NCBI GenBank assembly: GCA_026129745.1
Contig: JAHCHL010000005.1
Span: forward strand, 1 to 64,000
DNA from: Fimbriimonadales bacterium
GTDB taxonomy: Bacteria; Armatimonadota; Fimbriimonadia; Fimbriimonadales; ATM1
DNA: 64,000 bases
Direction of reading: 5' to 3'
Shown here: piece after piece, positions 25,893 to 34,496 of the stretch
How the letters are laid out: the number at the start of each line of letters is the position of its first letter
Position numbering within the stretch: position 1 is the first letter of the stretch
The notes under the pieces: model-generated
Seen by the model: the letters and a program-made list of their open reading frames with translations, nothing else
Databases searched by the model: none
What the model was told of the DNA's origin: nothing
Made by a program: the position numbers and the translations under genes

Positions 25893-27388
25893 CGCTTCCT
25901 GCCGAAAAGTCCGCCGAGAATCCCGCGCACGATCTGCCGTCCGAACTGCGATCCTGCACTCCTGATAACGCTTTTCGCCGCGGCCTCGACAACGCTGTCG
26001 CTCCTTCGTTTTGCAGGAGCGCGCTGAGTTCTTGCGATTTCTTTCTCCCTTGCGATGCGTTCCTTCTCTGCAGTACTCGCCGCAGCCTCCGCCTCCTCGA
26101 GTTGTGCCTTCTTTTCTGCTGCAGCCTTCAGCATTTCATAGGCAGACTCACGGTCGATCGGATGATCGTATCGCCCCATGAAAGGACTCGCATTTCGCGC
26201 AACGAATATCGCTTCCGCATCGCCGATGCCTAACTTCGAAGCTGGCGGCCTGATCAAAGTTCGTTCGACAGTCATCGGCGCGCCCCCCTCCTCCAAACAG
26301 GAAACCAACGCTTCACCGACCTTCAGTTCCGTAATGGCTTGCTCCGTCGAAAAACTCGGATTGACCCGAAACGTCTCTGCAGCCACTCGCACCGCGCGCT
26401 GATCCCTCGGAGTGAATGCGCGCAGCGCATGCTGAACTCTGTTTCCAAGTTGCGCCAAAACTGTGTCAGGAACGTCGATAGGGTTCTGCGTAACGAAGTA
26501 CACGCCGACGCCCTTCGAACGAATCAAACGAACAACCTGTTCGATCTTCTCCACAAGCGCCTTCGGCGCATCATTGAACAGCAAATGCGCTTCGTCGAAA
26601 AAGAAAACGAGCTTCGGCTTTTCTAAATCCCCAACTTCAGGCAAAGACTCGAACAGCTCCGACAACAGCCAAAGCAAAAAGGTCGAATAAAGCCGGGGGT
26701 TGCTCATCAGCTTGTCTGCTGCCAAAATGTTCACAAAACCCCGACCATCTGGAGCGACTCGCTGAAAATCGTACAGATCGAGCGCAGGCTCTCCAAAGAA
26801 CATCTCGCCACCCTGCTGTTCTAAGACCAACAGTGCTCGCTGAACAGCTCCGACGCTTGGAGACGACACGTTTCCATATTGTCGCTGAATGGCCTGCGCG
26901 TTCTCGGCGACATGCGTCATAAGCGCACGCAAATCCTTCAGGTCGAGCAGCAATAATCCATTGTCATCTGCATACTTAAAAGCGATGTTGAGTACGCCCT
27001 CTTGCACTTCATTAAGATTCAAAAGCCTCGCCAGCAACAGCGGGCCCATCTCCGAAATCGTCGCGCGAATCGGATGCCCCTTCTCCCCGAACAGATCCCA
27101 CCAAATGACCGGAAACCCAACGTACTCATAGGGCGACAACCCGATTTCAGCCGCGCGCGCCTCAAGCTTTTCGTTTCCACCGCCCGGTTGGCACATTCCG
27201 GTCAAATCGCCTTTGATGTCGGCAAGAAACACCGGAACCCCGCGAGAAGAAAACGCTTCTGCTATGACTTGCAACGTAACCGTCTTTTCGGTCCCGGTAG
27301 CACCCGTGATCAATCCGTGCCGATTCGCATACTTCGGCAACAAGTAGATAGGTTTAGAGCCAAGCCCAAGAAAAATCGGTTCTGACAT
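25889..27388 (-). CDS. HerA-like ATPase (DUF853 / YjgR type)
   Basis: A 499-residue P-loop ATPase of the DUF853 family. The N-terminus reads RHGLITGATGTEKTVTLQ, where the expected Walker A glycine before lysine is glutamate (GTEKT for GTGKT). VFLADIKGDLTGM follows, as in the family. The Walker B is VFFFDEAHLLF (about 270), and the C-terminus is a charged coiled region rich in AEKKAQLEEAEA. The family is related to HerA/FtsK motors and is of unknown cellular role. Whether the substituted P-loop still hydrolyses ATP is unknown. Confidence 0.85.
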   Translation of the reverse strand: MSEPIFLGLGSKPIYLLPKYANRHGLITGATGTEKTVTLQVIAEAFSSRGVPVFLADIKGDLTGMCQPGGGNEKLEARAAEIGLSPYEYVGFPVIWWDLFGEKGHPIRATISEMGPLLLARLLNLNEVQEGVLNIAFKYADDNGLLLLDLKDLRALMTHVAENAQAIQRQYGNVSSPSVGAVQRALLVLEQQGGEMFFGEPALDLYDFQRVAPDGRGFVNILAADKLMSNPRLYSTFLLWLLSELFESLPEVGDLEKPKLVFFFDEAHLLFNDAPKALVEKIEQVVRLIRSKGVGVYFVTQNPIDVPDTVLAQLGNRVQHALRAFTPRDQRAVRVAAETFRVNPSFSTEQAITELKVGEALVSCLEEGGAPMTVERTLIRPPASKLGIGDAEAIFVARNASPFMGRYDHPIDRESAYEMLKAAAEKKAQLEEAEAAASTAEKERIAREKEIARTQRAPAKRRSDSVVEAAAKSVIRSAGSQFGRQIVRGILGGLFGRKR

Positions 27389-27425
27389 TGTGCGCTCCGG
27401 GAATTCGAGCGAATCTTACCACCGC

Positions 27426-29018
27426 CTAAAGCGGAACGCCGTCCCCGGCTTCGCGCGCTCTGCGTTGCTCGTCGCTCCCGTCCGGCGCAACGTCCATCGC
27501 TTCCTGAAATTCGGCACGCGCATCTTTGAACCTCCCGATCCCTTGCAACTGGCTCCCGAACCGAATCAGAATCGTTGCATATCTCGCACGAGACTTCGCC
27601 TCTTCGGTTGTTCCAAGGGAAAGCTCTAACAGTCCCCGCGCTTCCGCTTTCGCCAATCGAAAATTGTCAAGTCTCGTGTAACTCTCTCCGCTCATGGCCG
27701 CACGCCGTAAATACTCGTCTACCCGCGACCAGCGATCGTCAGCCATACCTTCCCGCATTGAACCAGAAACGCTTTGCCGACGATCGACCATTTCTCGGTT
27801 CGTTGCCTCGGTCAGTCCCCAAATGATTCCGAACAGAATCGTAATGATCGCCCCCCCGATCAAGACGACGATCATCGTCTTGCGCAAAAACTCGGAAGCT
27901 TCAGGTGACAGCAGCGGCCTCTTTGGCGGCGCGACCCATGAAGCAGGAAATTGCGGCGGCGGTGCGTTGGGTGTGCCGTAAATCTGCCCGTACTGCGGTT
28001 GTGCTTGGCCATACGGCTGCCCGTAAGGACTTGAACTCTGTCCGTAAATTCCGCCATATGGCGATGCGCCTGGAGGCGCGTATTGCGGCGGTGGCGCCGG
28101 CACGCTGTAGGGATTGTAGGCGCCGCTTTGCACGTTCGTCGCATAAGGATCGAACGCCGGCGGAATCGTGCTGCCGGTCGGCTGCGTGTGCGATGGTTGC
28201 AAATCATCCATCGCTTCTTTCAGAGCATTCGCCATCGCTTTCGCATTGGTGAATCGCGATGTCGGTGACTTGTCGATTGCCGTCCGAATCACTCTCGAAA
28301 TCGCAAAGCTCGCTCCGACCGGATCCAGGGGCTCGTGATGCAAAATCGCGTGCGAAATGGAAACGACGCTGTCACCGGAAAACGGCTTCGTTCCGCAAAT
28401 CGCTTCGTACAGCACAACTCCGACAGACCAAACGTCCGTCCGCGCGTCGACGTCACGGCCATGCACCTGCTCCGGCGACATATAACTCGGAGTCCCGAAA
28501 ATCTGACCGTCCATCGTAAGGCTTGGCTCGAATGTCAAGCGCGCGATTCCGAAATCCGTGATCTTCACGCGCCCATCTGGCAAGAGTTGAATATTGTCAG
28601 GCTTAATGTCGCGATGCACGATCCCCTTCTCGTGTGCATAAGAAAGCCCATCCAAAACCTCCAACAGGATCCGCACTGCTTCGTCTTGTCCGAGCATCCC
28701 CGTCGCATCGAGCCGCTGCCGAAGGTTCTCGCCCTCCAAATACTCCATCGCGATGTAATGCCTGCCGGCATCGACTCCGACCTCGTAAATCGTCACGATG
28801 TTCGGATGGGCCAGAGTCCCGGCAGCCCGCGCTTCCCTCTCGAATCGCCGAATCCGATCCTCCCTCTGCTTGTCGCTCGCCCCGCCAGGCATGTTTAGCT
28901 CCTTCAGCGCGACGCGGCGATTCACCTGGGGATCCCACGCCTCATACACGATGTCGTTGCTGCGTGCGATTTCCCGGATGATCTGGTATTTCCCCAGCGT
29001 GCCCGAATGAGCGCTCAT
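27426..29018 (-). CDS. transmembrane Ser/Thr protein kinase
   Basis: A 530-residue Hanks-type kinase. The catalytic domain spans about 10-275: VALKEL (Lys39), HRDIKPDN (His135), DFG (155-157), GTPSYMSPEQ. The glycine-rich loop is unusual, reading EIARSNDIVYEA instead of GxGxxGxVY; I remember the same loop in other Armatimonadota kinases. A Pro/Gly/Tyr-rich linker with repeated YGQ (about 290-370) leads to one membrane helix (about 386-408) and a TPR-like C-terminal part outside. It probably phosphorylates the two-FHA protein of this genome, though this is inferred. A TATAGT box 5 bases before ATG suggests a leaderless mRNA. Confidence 0.9.
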   Translation of the reverse strand: MSAHSGTLGKYQIIREIARSNDIVYEAWDPQVNRRVALKELNMPGGASDKQREDRIRRFEREARAAGTLAHPNIVTIYEVGVDAGRHYIAMEYLEGENLRQRLDATGMLGQDEAVRILLEVLDGLSYAHEKGIVHRDIKPDNIQLLPDGRVKITDFGIARLTFEPSLTMDGQIFGTPSYMSPEQVHGRDVDARTDVWSVGVVLYEAICGTKPFSGDSVVSISHAILHHEPLDPVGASFAISRVIRTAIDKSPTSRFTNAKAMANALKEAMDDLQPSHTQPTGSTIPPAFDPYATNVQSGAYNPYSVPAPPPQYAPPGASPYGGIYGQSSSPYGQPYGQAQPQYGQIYGTPNAPPPQFPASWVAPPKRPLLSPEASEFLRKTMIVVLIGGAIITILFGIIWGLTEATNREMVDRRQSVSGSMREGMADDRWSRVDEYLRRAAMSGESYTRLDNFRLAKAEARGLLELSLGTTEEAKSRARYATILIRFGSQLQGIGRFKDARAEFQEAMDVAPDGSDEQRRAREAGDGVPL

Positions 29019-29023
29019 CTCTT

Positions 29024-29029
29024 ACTATA
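29024..29029 (-). promoter_or_regulatory. leaderless-type -10 box (kinase gene)
   Basis: TATAGT on the minus strand, 5 bases before the kinase ATG, with no Shine-Dalgarno between. Confidence 0.4.
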
Positions 29030-29116
29030 TTGTGGACGATGCGAGCCAAAGGTTCCGGTCGCTCAATCGAATCGAACGAATTCAAACCCATAACGCGAGA
29101 GTCGAAGCAACACCGA

Positions 29117-29665
29117 TCAGTCCCCGATGTAAAAATCTCTTCCGCCGCCGTATCCAACGGTGAAATCCGCTTGATATTCACGATGAGATTGCAAATTGGC
29201 CACACCCTTCGAAGACCGAACGATGCCGGTTGGGTCCGAAACCTCAGCGCGGTAGCGCCCGACAGGCACTTCGATGACTTCGTCGGTGAAAGGCGAAATC
29301 CGCATGGTGTAAACCTTCCCGTCCGCGTTCACCATCGAAAAGACTAACACGGTGTCAGAGTAATTACCAATCCTTACCGAGGGACTCTCCTTCTCCGAAA
29401 CGAAAACTTCGAACGGACCCTCTGTGCCGACCCTTTGCCCAACTGCCAAACTCGAACGCACTGGATCGGCGGAAGCATCATGGCGAGCAGTTCCCCCAAT
29501 CTTGCTCACCGACAAATAAACCGCGAGAGCAAGCGCCAATGCGAGCGCGCCGATGACCGCGGCCATCGGAATCGTACGCCCTTGCGCTCCCCCGCTGCCG
29601 TACCCGCACTGCGCACACCATTGCGCATTCGGCAGAACTTCAGAACCACAATTTGGACAAATCAT
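29117..29665 (-). CDS. zinc-ribbon membrane protein
   Basis: A 182-residue protein with an N-terminal double CxxC zinc ribbon (CPNCGSEV ... CAQCGYG), a single membrane helix (about 34-53) and a beta-rich C-terminal domain outside (from about 75) with PFEVFVSEKESPSVRIG. The layout (cytoplasmic ribbon, helix, extracytoplasmic beta domain) resembles a sensor or assembly factor, but no family is recognised. A divergent gene starts 131 bases away. Confidence 0.6.
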   Translation of the reverse strand: MICPNCGSEVLPNAQWCAQCGYGSGGAQGRTIPMAAVIGALALALALAVYLSVSKIGGTARHDASADPVRSSLAVGQRVGTEGPFEVFVSEKESPSVRIGNYSDTVLVFSMVNADGKVYTMRISPFTDEVIEVPVGRYRAEVSDPTGIVRSSKGVANLQSHREYQADFTVGYGGGRDFYIGD

Positions 29666-29709
29666 AAGTGACCCATCCCTACGGACCTTCCAATGGTACC
29701 TGGAGCAAA

Positions 29710-29730
29710 AGTCCCGACCGGCTCGGGGCT
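29710..29730. other. hairpin in the divergent leader
   Basis: An 8-bp stem (29710-29717 with 29723-29730, one G-T pair) with a 5-base loop lies between the divergent zinc-ribbon and secreted-protein genes, upstream of the Shine-Dalgarno at 29783. It could be an operator or mRNA structure. Confidence 0.3.
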
Positions 29731-29796
29731 GAACTTAGCTGGGTAGACTCGGCAGGCCTTGATGCCAACACTCGAAAAAGTCAGGAGGAAACTTTT

Positions 29797-30585
29797 ATGT
29801 TAGCTATGCTGGCAATTGCGCCTGCGCTCGCAGCCCCTTCGCTTTTCTGTGAAAACTGTCGATTGAAAGAACAAGGTTTTCACATTGGCGAAATGACGGT
29901 TCTCGGCAATGGCAGCATCTACACTTGGGCGCACGTCGACAAAGACGGCAAACCCATAAAAATCGGAGTCAGCGCGACCGAGACCGCATTGGTTGGTCTG
30001 CGTGAAGACGTGCCGGAACTGTATCCGAAAGTTCCGGGTTGGGAGTACCGACTTAACCTTCCACAAGAAGCGAAGCAAAAGTCCGCTTTCGACCACGTTT
30101 CATTCGATTGGAATCCGAAGGGTCACATTCCGCCAGGAATCTATGACGTGCCGCACTTCGACGTGCACTTCTACTTGATATCGTATCAGGATCGCTTGAA
30201 AATTACTGCGGCGGGCGAAGACCTCGATCGTTGTCGCAAGCAACCCGATGCCAAGTACATTCCAGGGGGTTACATCTACGCCCCCGAATCCGAAGAACCC
30301 AAGATGGGCGCCCACTGGGTTGACACCCAAACGCCAGAACTCAATGGTTCTCCATTCACACACACGTTCATCTTCGGATCGTATGACGGAAAAGTCGTGT
30401 TCTATGAACCGATGATTACGCTGAGCTTCCTGAAGAATAAATCGAATGGTGTGTATGCGATCAAGCAGCCGGCCGCCGTCCAAGCGACAGGCTACTATCC
30501 GACCAAGTACGCCATCAAATTCGACGACGTGCGCAAGGAATACACCATCACGCTCGAAGAGTTTGTTTGGATGGAAGCCCGCTGA
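29797..30585 (+). CDS. secreted protein, DUF5602/TTHB210-like
   Basis: A 262-residue protein with a short signal peptide (MLAMLAIAPALAAP) and ATG 8 bases after AGGAGGA at 29783-29789. The central GHIPPGIYDVPHFDVHFYLI carries a His-x-Asp-x-His-Phe pattern that I associate with the DUF5602 / TTHB210-like family, whose members are extracytoplasmic and of unknown function; possibly metal binding. This family call is from memory and is tentative. Cys18 and Cys21 are near the N-terminus of the mature protein. The frame extends to 29668 but has no reason to be translated. Confidence 0.6.
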   Translation: MLAMLAIAPALAAPSLFCENCRLKEQGFHIGEMTVLGNGSIYTWAHVDKDGKPIKIGVSATETALVGLREDVPELYPKVPGWEYRLNLPQEAKQKSAFDHVSFDWNPKGHIPPGIYDVPHFDVHFYLISYQDRLKITAAGEDLDRCRKQPDAKYIPGGYIYAPESEEPKMGAHWVDTQTPELNGSPFTHTFIFGSYDGKVVFYEPMITLSFLKNKSNGVYAIKQPAAVQATGYYPTKYAIKFDDVRKEYTITLEEFVWMEAR

Positions 30586-30597
30586 GTCTGCAAAATC

Positions 30598-30617
30598 CTC
30601 CACTCGCGACGGTGGAG
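30598..30617 (+). terminator. weak terminator hairpin
   Basis: A 6-bp stem (CTCCAC 30598-30603 with GTGGAG 30612-30617) 12 bases after the stop of the secreted protein. No T tract follows directly, so termination is uncertain. Confidence 0.3.
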
Positions 30618-30708
30618 TATACCGCTCGTATAGTGTTTAGGCCTCACTCGGAACGAAAGAGGTGATGCACAACTTAATCCCTTTATATTTTCGTAACGTT
30701 GCCCCCAA

Positions 30709-31173
30709 ATGATCCTCCCGCAACAATACATGGTTCCCTATGCGATCAGCAATGCGATTGCCCTAAGCTTGTTGATCGTGGCATTCAAGTGGCCGAACGT
30801 GTCGAGATGGGGCATTGCGATCACATATCTTTGGGCCGCACCGTTCAATTCTTGGATCGCTCTTACAAACCCGGAACAGTACCAAGGCTTCGCCGAACTC
30901 GCGCTTGTTCCTTGGTATTGCGAATTCATCGAAGGGCCGTTTGGAGAGAATGCTACTGCCTTCCTCCTTCTCATCGCACTTGGCCAGGCTGTGATCTTCA
31001 TAACTATGGCGCTCGGCGGAAAGTACCTGCGAGTCGGAGTCATTGGGAACTGCATCTTCTTGTCGGCGATCGCTCCGCTAGGCGTAGGTAGCGCATTTCC
31101 ATTTAGCATCATCGTCTCCATCGCTTCGATCATCGTGTTGCTGAAGCTAAAGCCCAAGAATCCTGCACAATAA
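30709..31173 (+). CDS. four-helix membrane protein of unknown function
   Basis: A 154-residue integral membrane protein with four hydrophobic stretches (about 9-27, 35-52, 82-102, 108-146). No family is recognised. The ATG follows TAACGTTGCCCCCAA, similar to the element before the tricorn-like gene at 22353. The flavodoxin-like gene starts 4 bases after its stop. Confidence 0.6.
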   Translation: MILPQQYMVPYAISNAIALSLLIVAFKWPNVSRWGIAITYLWAAPFNSWIALTNPEQYQGFAELALVPWYCEFIEGPFGENATAFLLLIALGQAVIFITMALGGKYLRVGVIGNCIFLSAIAPLGVGSAFPFSIIVSIASIIVLLKLKPKNPAQ

Positions 31174-31177
31174 CCGA

Positions 31178-31723
31178 ATGAAGCGAATACTCATCGCCTA
31201 CGCCACAACCGACGGCCAAACGCGCAAAATCGCCGAAACGATCGCAGAATGGATTCGATCCTCAAACCATGAAGCCGTCGTTCTTGATACGGGCAAGAAC
31301 CAAGAAATGCCTGATGGCCCATTCGACGGCTTCATCGTCGCCGGTTCGCTGCATATGCAAAAACACCAAAAGTCGCTGATTCGCTTCGTCACAAACAACG
31401 CGAAGGCACTCTCAGAAAAGCCGGCACTCTTCCTTTCTGTCAGCATGGCCGCACACGGACAAGACGAACGCAACCGCGCCGGAGTCCGCAAATGCATCGA
31501 AGACTTTGAAAGAGAAACCGGATGGAAAGCGAAAAAAACGATCCCCGTCGCTGGCGCACTCAAGTACCTCGACTACAACTGGCTCACAAGAATCATGATG
31601 AAGCGAATTGTCAAGAAAGAAGGCGGCGACATCGACACGTCGAGGAATTACGAATACACGGATTGGGATGCGCTTAAAAGGGAAGTGGATGCGTTCACGT
31701 CCGAAATCCCTAATTCGGGCTGA
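31178..31723 (+). CDS. hemG: HemG-like flavodoxin (menaquinone-dependent protoporphyrinogen IX dehydrogenase)
   Basis: A 181-residue flavodoxin-fold protein. The FMN phosphate loop is AYATTDGQTRKIAETI at residues 8-23, with further flavin contacts around GFIVAGSLHMQKH. The long insertion after MAAHGQDERNRAG and the KRIVKKEGGDIDTSRNYEYTDW ending match HemG, which oxidises protoporphyrinogen IX in heme synthesis using quinone as acceptor. Other HemG-like flavodoxins of unknown use also exist. Confidence 0.8.
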   Translation: MKRILIAYATTDGQTRKIAETIAEWIRSSNHEAVVLDTGKNQEMPDGPFDGFIVAGSLHMQKHQKSLIRFVTNNAKALSEKPALFLSVSMAAHGQDERNRAGVRKCIEDFERETGWKAKKTIPVAGALKYLDYNWLTRIMMKRIVKKEGGDIDTSRNYEYTDWDALKREVDAFTSEIPNSG

Positions 31724-31783
31724 GCGTCATTCAATAGCCCTGCCTCAAAGGGACATCGAGTCTATCTACAGCCCGCCACGATA

Positions 31784-34231
31784 CTATCTTCTCCTGCCGA
31801 AAATCGCGTAAGTGCCAGCCGTCGGATTCTTCAACGAAATCTGGCCCCACCTCTGATTCAAGACTCCGTTAACCTGAGTCCATCGGTTCAAGTTTGTGTC
31901 ATGCCGATACAAGCGAATGCTCGTCAGGTCAAGACTCGAGTCCATTAGCCGCCCTTGTTGCATCGGCAATCGAAGTCGAAGCGTTGTGCCGCTCGGAAGG
32001 TTCCCCGGAGAATGACTCACTTGATACGTTGCTGACACCTGCATAAGCCCCGCTGGGCCACCTGTCAAAGGACGATCTGATCGTGAGATTGCGATTCGGC
32101 CGACACCCCATGGAACGGAAAGAGAGACCGCTCCGTCTCCGCTGAAAAACTCACCCTCTACATTTGAAATGCGTGACGCAGATGTCAATTGGAAGTGCCC
32201 AACGACATCTCTTCCCGAGCGTGAATTTCCAATGACTCTCATAAACATCTCAGAATAAGGCCCAACTTCGCGAAGTGACGACCGAAAGGTTCTTGAATTG
32301 ATCGAAGTCAATTGAGGACTCAAGTTTCTCGAAGTGGGCGAAACGAAAACCGAGACATTAGGTGCGCCAACCAGGTCCTCTTCACTGGTTAGGACAAAGT
32401 CGATTCCGTCCGATGAAGCCGTTGCGACAATGTCGACTGAACCAAGTCTTCGCGATAAGTCGATCCTAATGGGCTGCCCAGGCTGCTGGCCAGGAGGCGT
32501 TACTTGAGGCGCGGGTGCATGCAAGCGTTCGTCACTTTCAGGCTCAACCAAAATGACACGAACATCTGCTGTACCCGTTGCAGCTATCTCAATTGCGCCG
32601 CCTTCGAGATCGATCTTGATGCGATCACCTCTATGAACGCCAGCAAGCGCTAACATGCCAGCGCTGTTGAGCAATCCTTGTCGCAAAACATTTCCGCGTG
32701 AATCGATCACATCGACCGGTCTGCCCTGAAGTGGACCGAACGAACTGCCGGAAACAGTCAATCGTGCATTCGGAATCAGATTGGTTGAGTCTGAGTTTGT
32801 TCCTTCAAGAATCGGCTGAGAGAAAACTGGAATCGTTGAAAGGCCAGCCGCAAAGGCAATGGTCGGCAACAGCGCACCGCGAGTGGTGGGTGTTCGAACA
32901 TTCCACACCGGAGAATGGTTGTACCTTGATGCCAACTGAGTCCAGCAAGGTGTATCTCCTTGTCGAGTGCCTCTGCGATGTGGGTTCGAAGCATGGTCTG
33001 AGCAGATCTTGGGCGCACTCCACTGGTTCCACATCATGCACGCAGCCATGGCCGTCCCCGTCGTGAAAGGACTCGTCGTCATCGCCTGATTCGAAGTGCA
33101 TTGGATGGTTCCATCATCGTCAGAGTACTCGTCTCCAAGATCCAGGCCGTAATGACCGAATTCATGGGCATAGATAGTCATGTCGTCGCTCCGCGATTCG
33201 TGCATGCAAGTGTGCTGCACGTTCCATCCAAGAAAACCGCCACGATGAGAGTTCACGCGAGCGCGCATGTTCGCGTCAGCATAAATGCGATAGTCGCAAT
33301 CGTCCCAAAGACTCTTACGCTCGACTACCGTCACGCGCTCAAAATAAAACTGACCATCTGTGGCGTTGTATAGGTAGTTGGACGCATTTTGAAGGAGAGA
33401 CTGAACTCTGGAGAACTCAGCCGAAGACGCGTCCCACTCGATACTTGCAACGATGTTCGCTCCGATGAGAGTGTTGTTTCGAGACACGACCAAATCGATG
33501 TTGCTGCCGGTTCGCCTGGAAGTTGCCTGTAACAACCCTGTTGAGCTGACTTGAACGTTCGTGAAATACACACGATAATTCCAGTTTTGGGCTGCGTCAG
33601 CACGATGGTTGCCACGATAGGTTCCCTGTTGATGGACACGATGCTTCGCAATGACACGGTCAGTCGCAGCAATGGCAGTTGCAGATCTCCATTCGCCATT
33701 GGAATCGGTAGTTCCAGCTAACCGGGTTCCAACAAAAATCGTCGCGCCCGGTACTAACCGCCCCGCGTCGTCACGAACGGTAACAATGCTTCCAGTTGAA
33801 CCTGTGAATGTCGGTAAACGGCCGCTGCGAAAAGTTTGCTCGCGTTCGAATTTGAATGGCGTCGTCCGCGAAAATAGAGTTCGCCAACTGCCATCGGGAA
33901 GTCGCACGCGGAATTCAAAAGATCGCATTTCCCACTGGTCGTCGTTCATAAGATCACGCTTGTCTGGCTGAAAGAAAACGGAAACTTGCTCGATCTCTTC
34001 TAATCGAGTGCCTGGTCGCAACGAAATGGACTCTGTTACGCTCGTGCGATCGGGAAAACGGCGACGACGTGCAATCTCGACGACCAAGTCAGGCTGTCTT
34101 GCGACTTGAACGATAATGGATACGCGGCTGCCCTCCCTGAGGTCATCGTTCCCTGTTCCAACAATCACCTCGGCAATTGAGACCGTCTGAAGCGGAAGGG
34201 CAACCACAGTAAGGCCAAGGAGTAGACTCAT
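31784..34231 (-). CDS. large secreted metalloprotease-like protein
   Basis: An 815-residue protein with a signal peptide (about 1-20). The N-terminal third is beta-rich. A zinc site of HExxH type reads YAHEFGHYGLDLGDEYSDD near residue 350, where HEFGH with the following GDEY resembles M6/M64-style extracellular metallopeptidases. Two short Cys-rich segments follow (CTSNQAM, CSDHASN). The C-terminal half is made of Ig-like or TEP1-F-like beta modules and ends GTYAIFGRRR without a PEP-CTERM motif. It may cut proteins on the cell surface; activity is not proven. The next upstream gene, E2, faces away, 265 bases off. Confidence 0.75.
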   Translation of the reverse strand: MSLLLGLTVVALPLQTVSIAEVIVGTGNDDLREGSRVSIIVQVARQPDLVVEIARRRRFPDRTSVTESISLRPGTRLEEIEQVSVFFQPDKRDLMNDDQWEMRSFEFRVRLPDGSWRTLFSRTTPFKFEREQTFRSGRLPTFTGSTGSIVTVRDDAGRLVPGATIFVGTRLAGTTDSNGEWRSATAIAATDRVIAKHRVHQQGTYRGNHRADAAQNWNYRVYFTNVQVSSTGLLQATSRRTGSNIDLVVSRNNTLIGANIVASIEWDASSAEFSRVQSLLQNASNYLYNATDGQFYFERVTVVERKSLWDDCDYRIYADANMRARVNSHRGGFLGWNVQHTCMHESRSDDMTIYAHEFGHYGLDLGDEYSDDDGTIQCTSNQAMTTSPFTTGTAMAACMMWNQWSAPKICSDHASNPHRRGTRQGDTPCWTQLASRYNHSPVWNVRTPTTRGALLPTIAFAAGLSTIPVFSQPILEGTNSDSTNLIPNARLTVSGSSFGPLQGRPVDVIDSRGNVLRQGLLNSAGMLALAGVHRGDRIKIDLEGGAIEIAATGTADVRVILVEPESDERLHAPAPQVTPPGQQPGQPIRIDLSRRLGSVDIVATASSDGIDFVLTSEEDLVGAPNVSVFVSPTSRNLSPQLTSINSRTFRSSLREVGPYSEMFMRVIGNSRSGRDVVGHFQLTSASRISNVEGEFFSGDGAVSLSVPWGVGRIAISRSDRPLTGGPAGLMQVSATYQVSHSPGNLPSGTTLRLRLPMQQGRLMDSSLDLTSIRLYRHDTNLNRWTQVNGVLNQRWGQISLKNPTAGTYAIFGRRR

Positions 34232-34496
34232 GGGCCGTTATTCGACTCCCGCCAATCGTGTCCTTCTTCTCTCGAAAGCCTTTGCTCCCGCTTTTTCCAA
34301 GTTTGATGGACCTGTGAGCATGCCAACTCTGCCTCGCTCGGTCGACGTGAAGTGAAGCATCTCGAAGCGCGCTCCGATACACGCTCCAAACTCATTGCTG
34401 CCCACTGTGGTCGTTGCTAACGAAGTTTCAGGGCAAACCGAAGCGTCCGAGCCTGCCTTGGGCTACAATAGCCCCCGAGCAAAGGGGCTCCAATCT
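34232..34496. other. intergenic region with possible promoter of the E2 gene
   Basis: A 265-base gap between divergent genes. TACAAT at 34464-34469 followed by AAGGGG at 34482-34487 before ATG 34497 is the most likely promoter and ribosome site for the plus-strand E2. A minus-strand frame at 34143-34382 is not supported. Nothing else was recognised. Confidence 0.45.

Noticed and set aside
34143-34382. A 79-residue minus-strand frame next to the metalloprotease start.
   Set aside because: No ribosome site, no domain, and it overlaps the signal-peptide region of the real gene.
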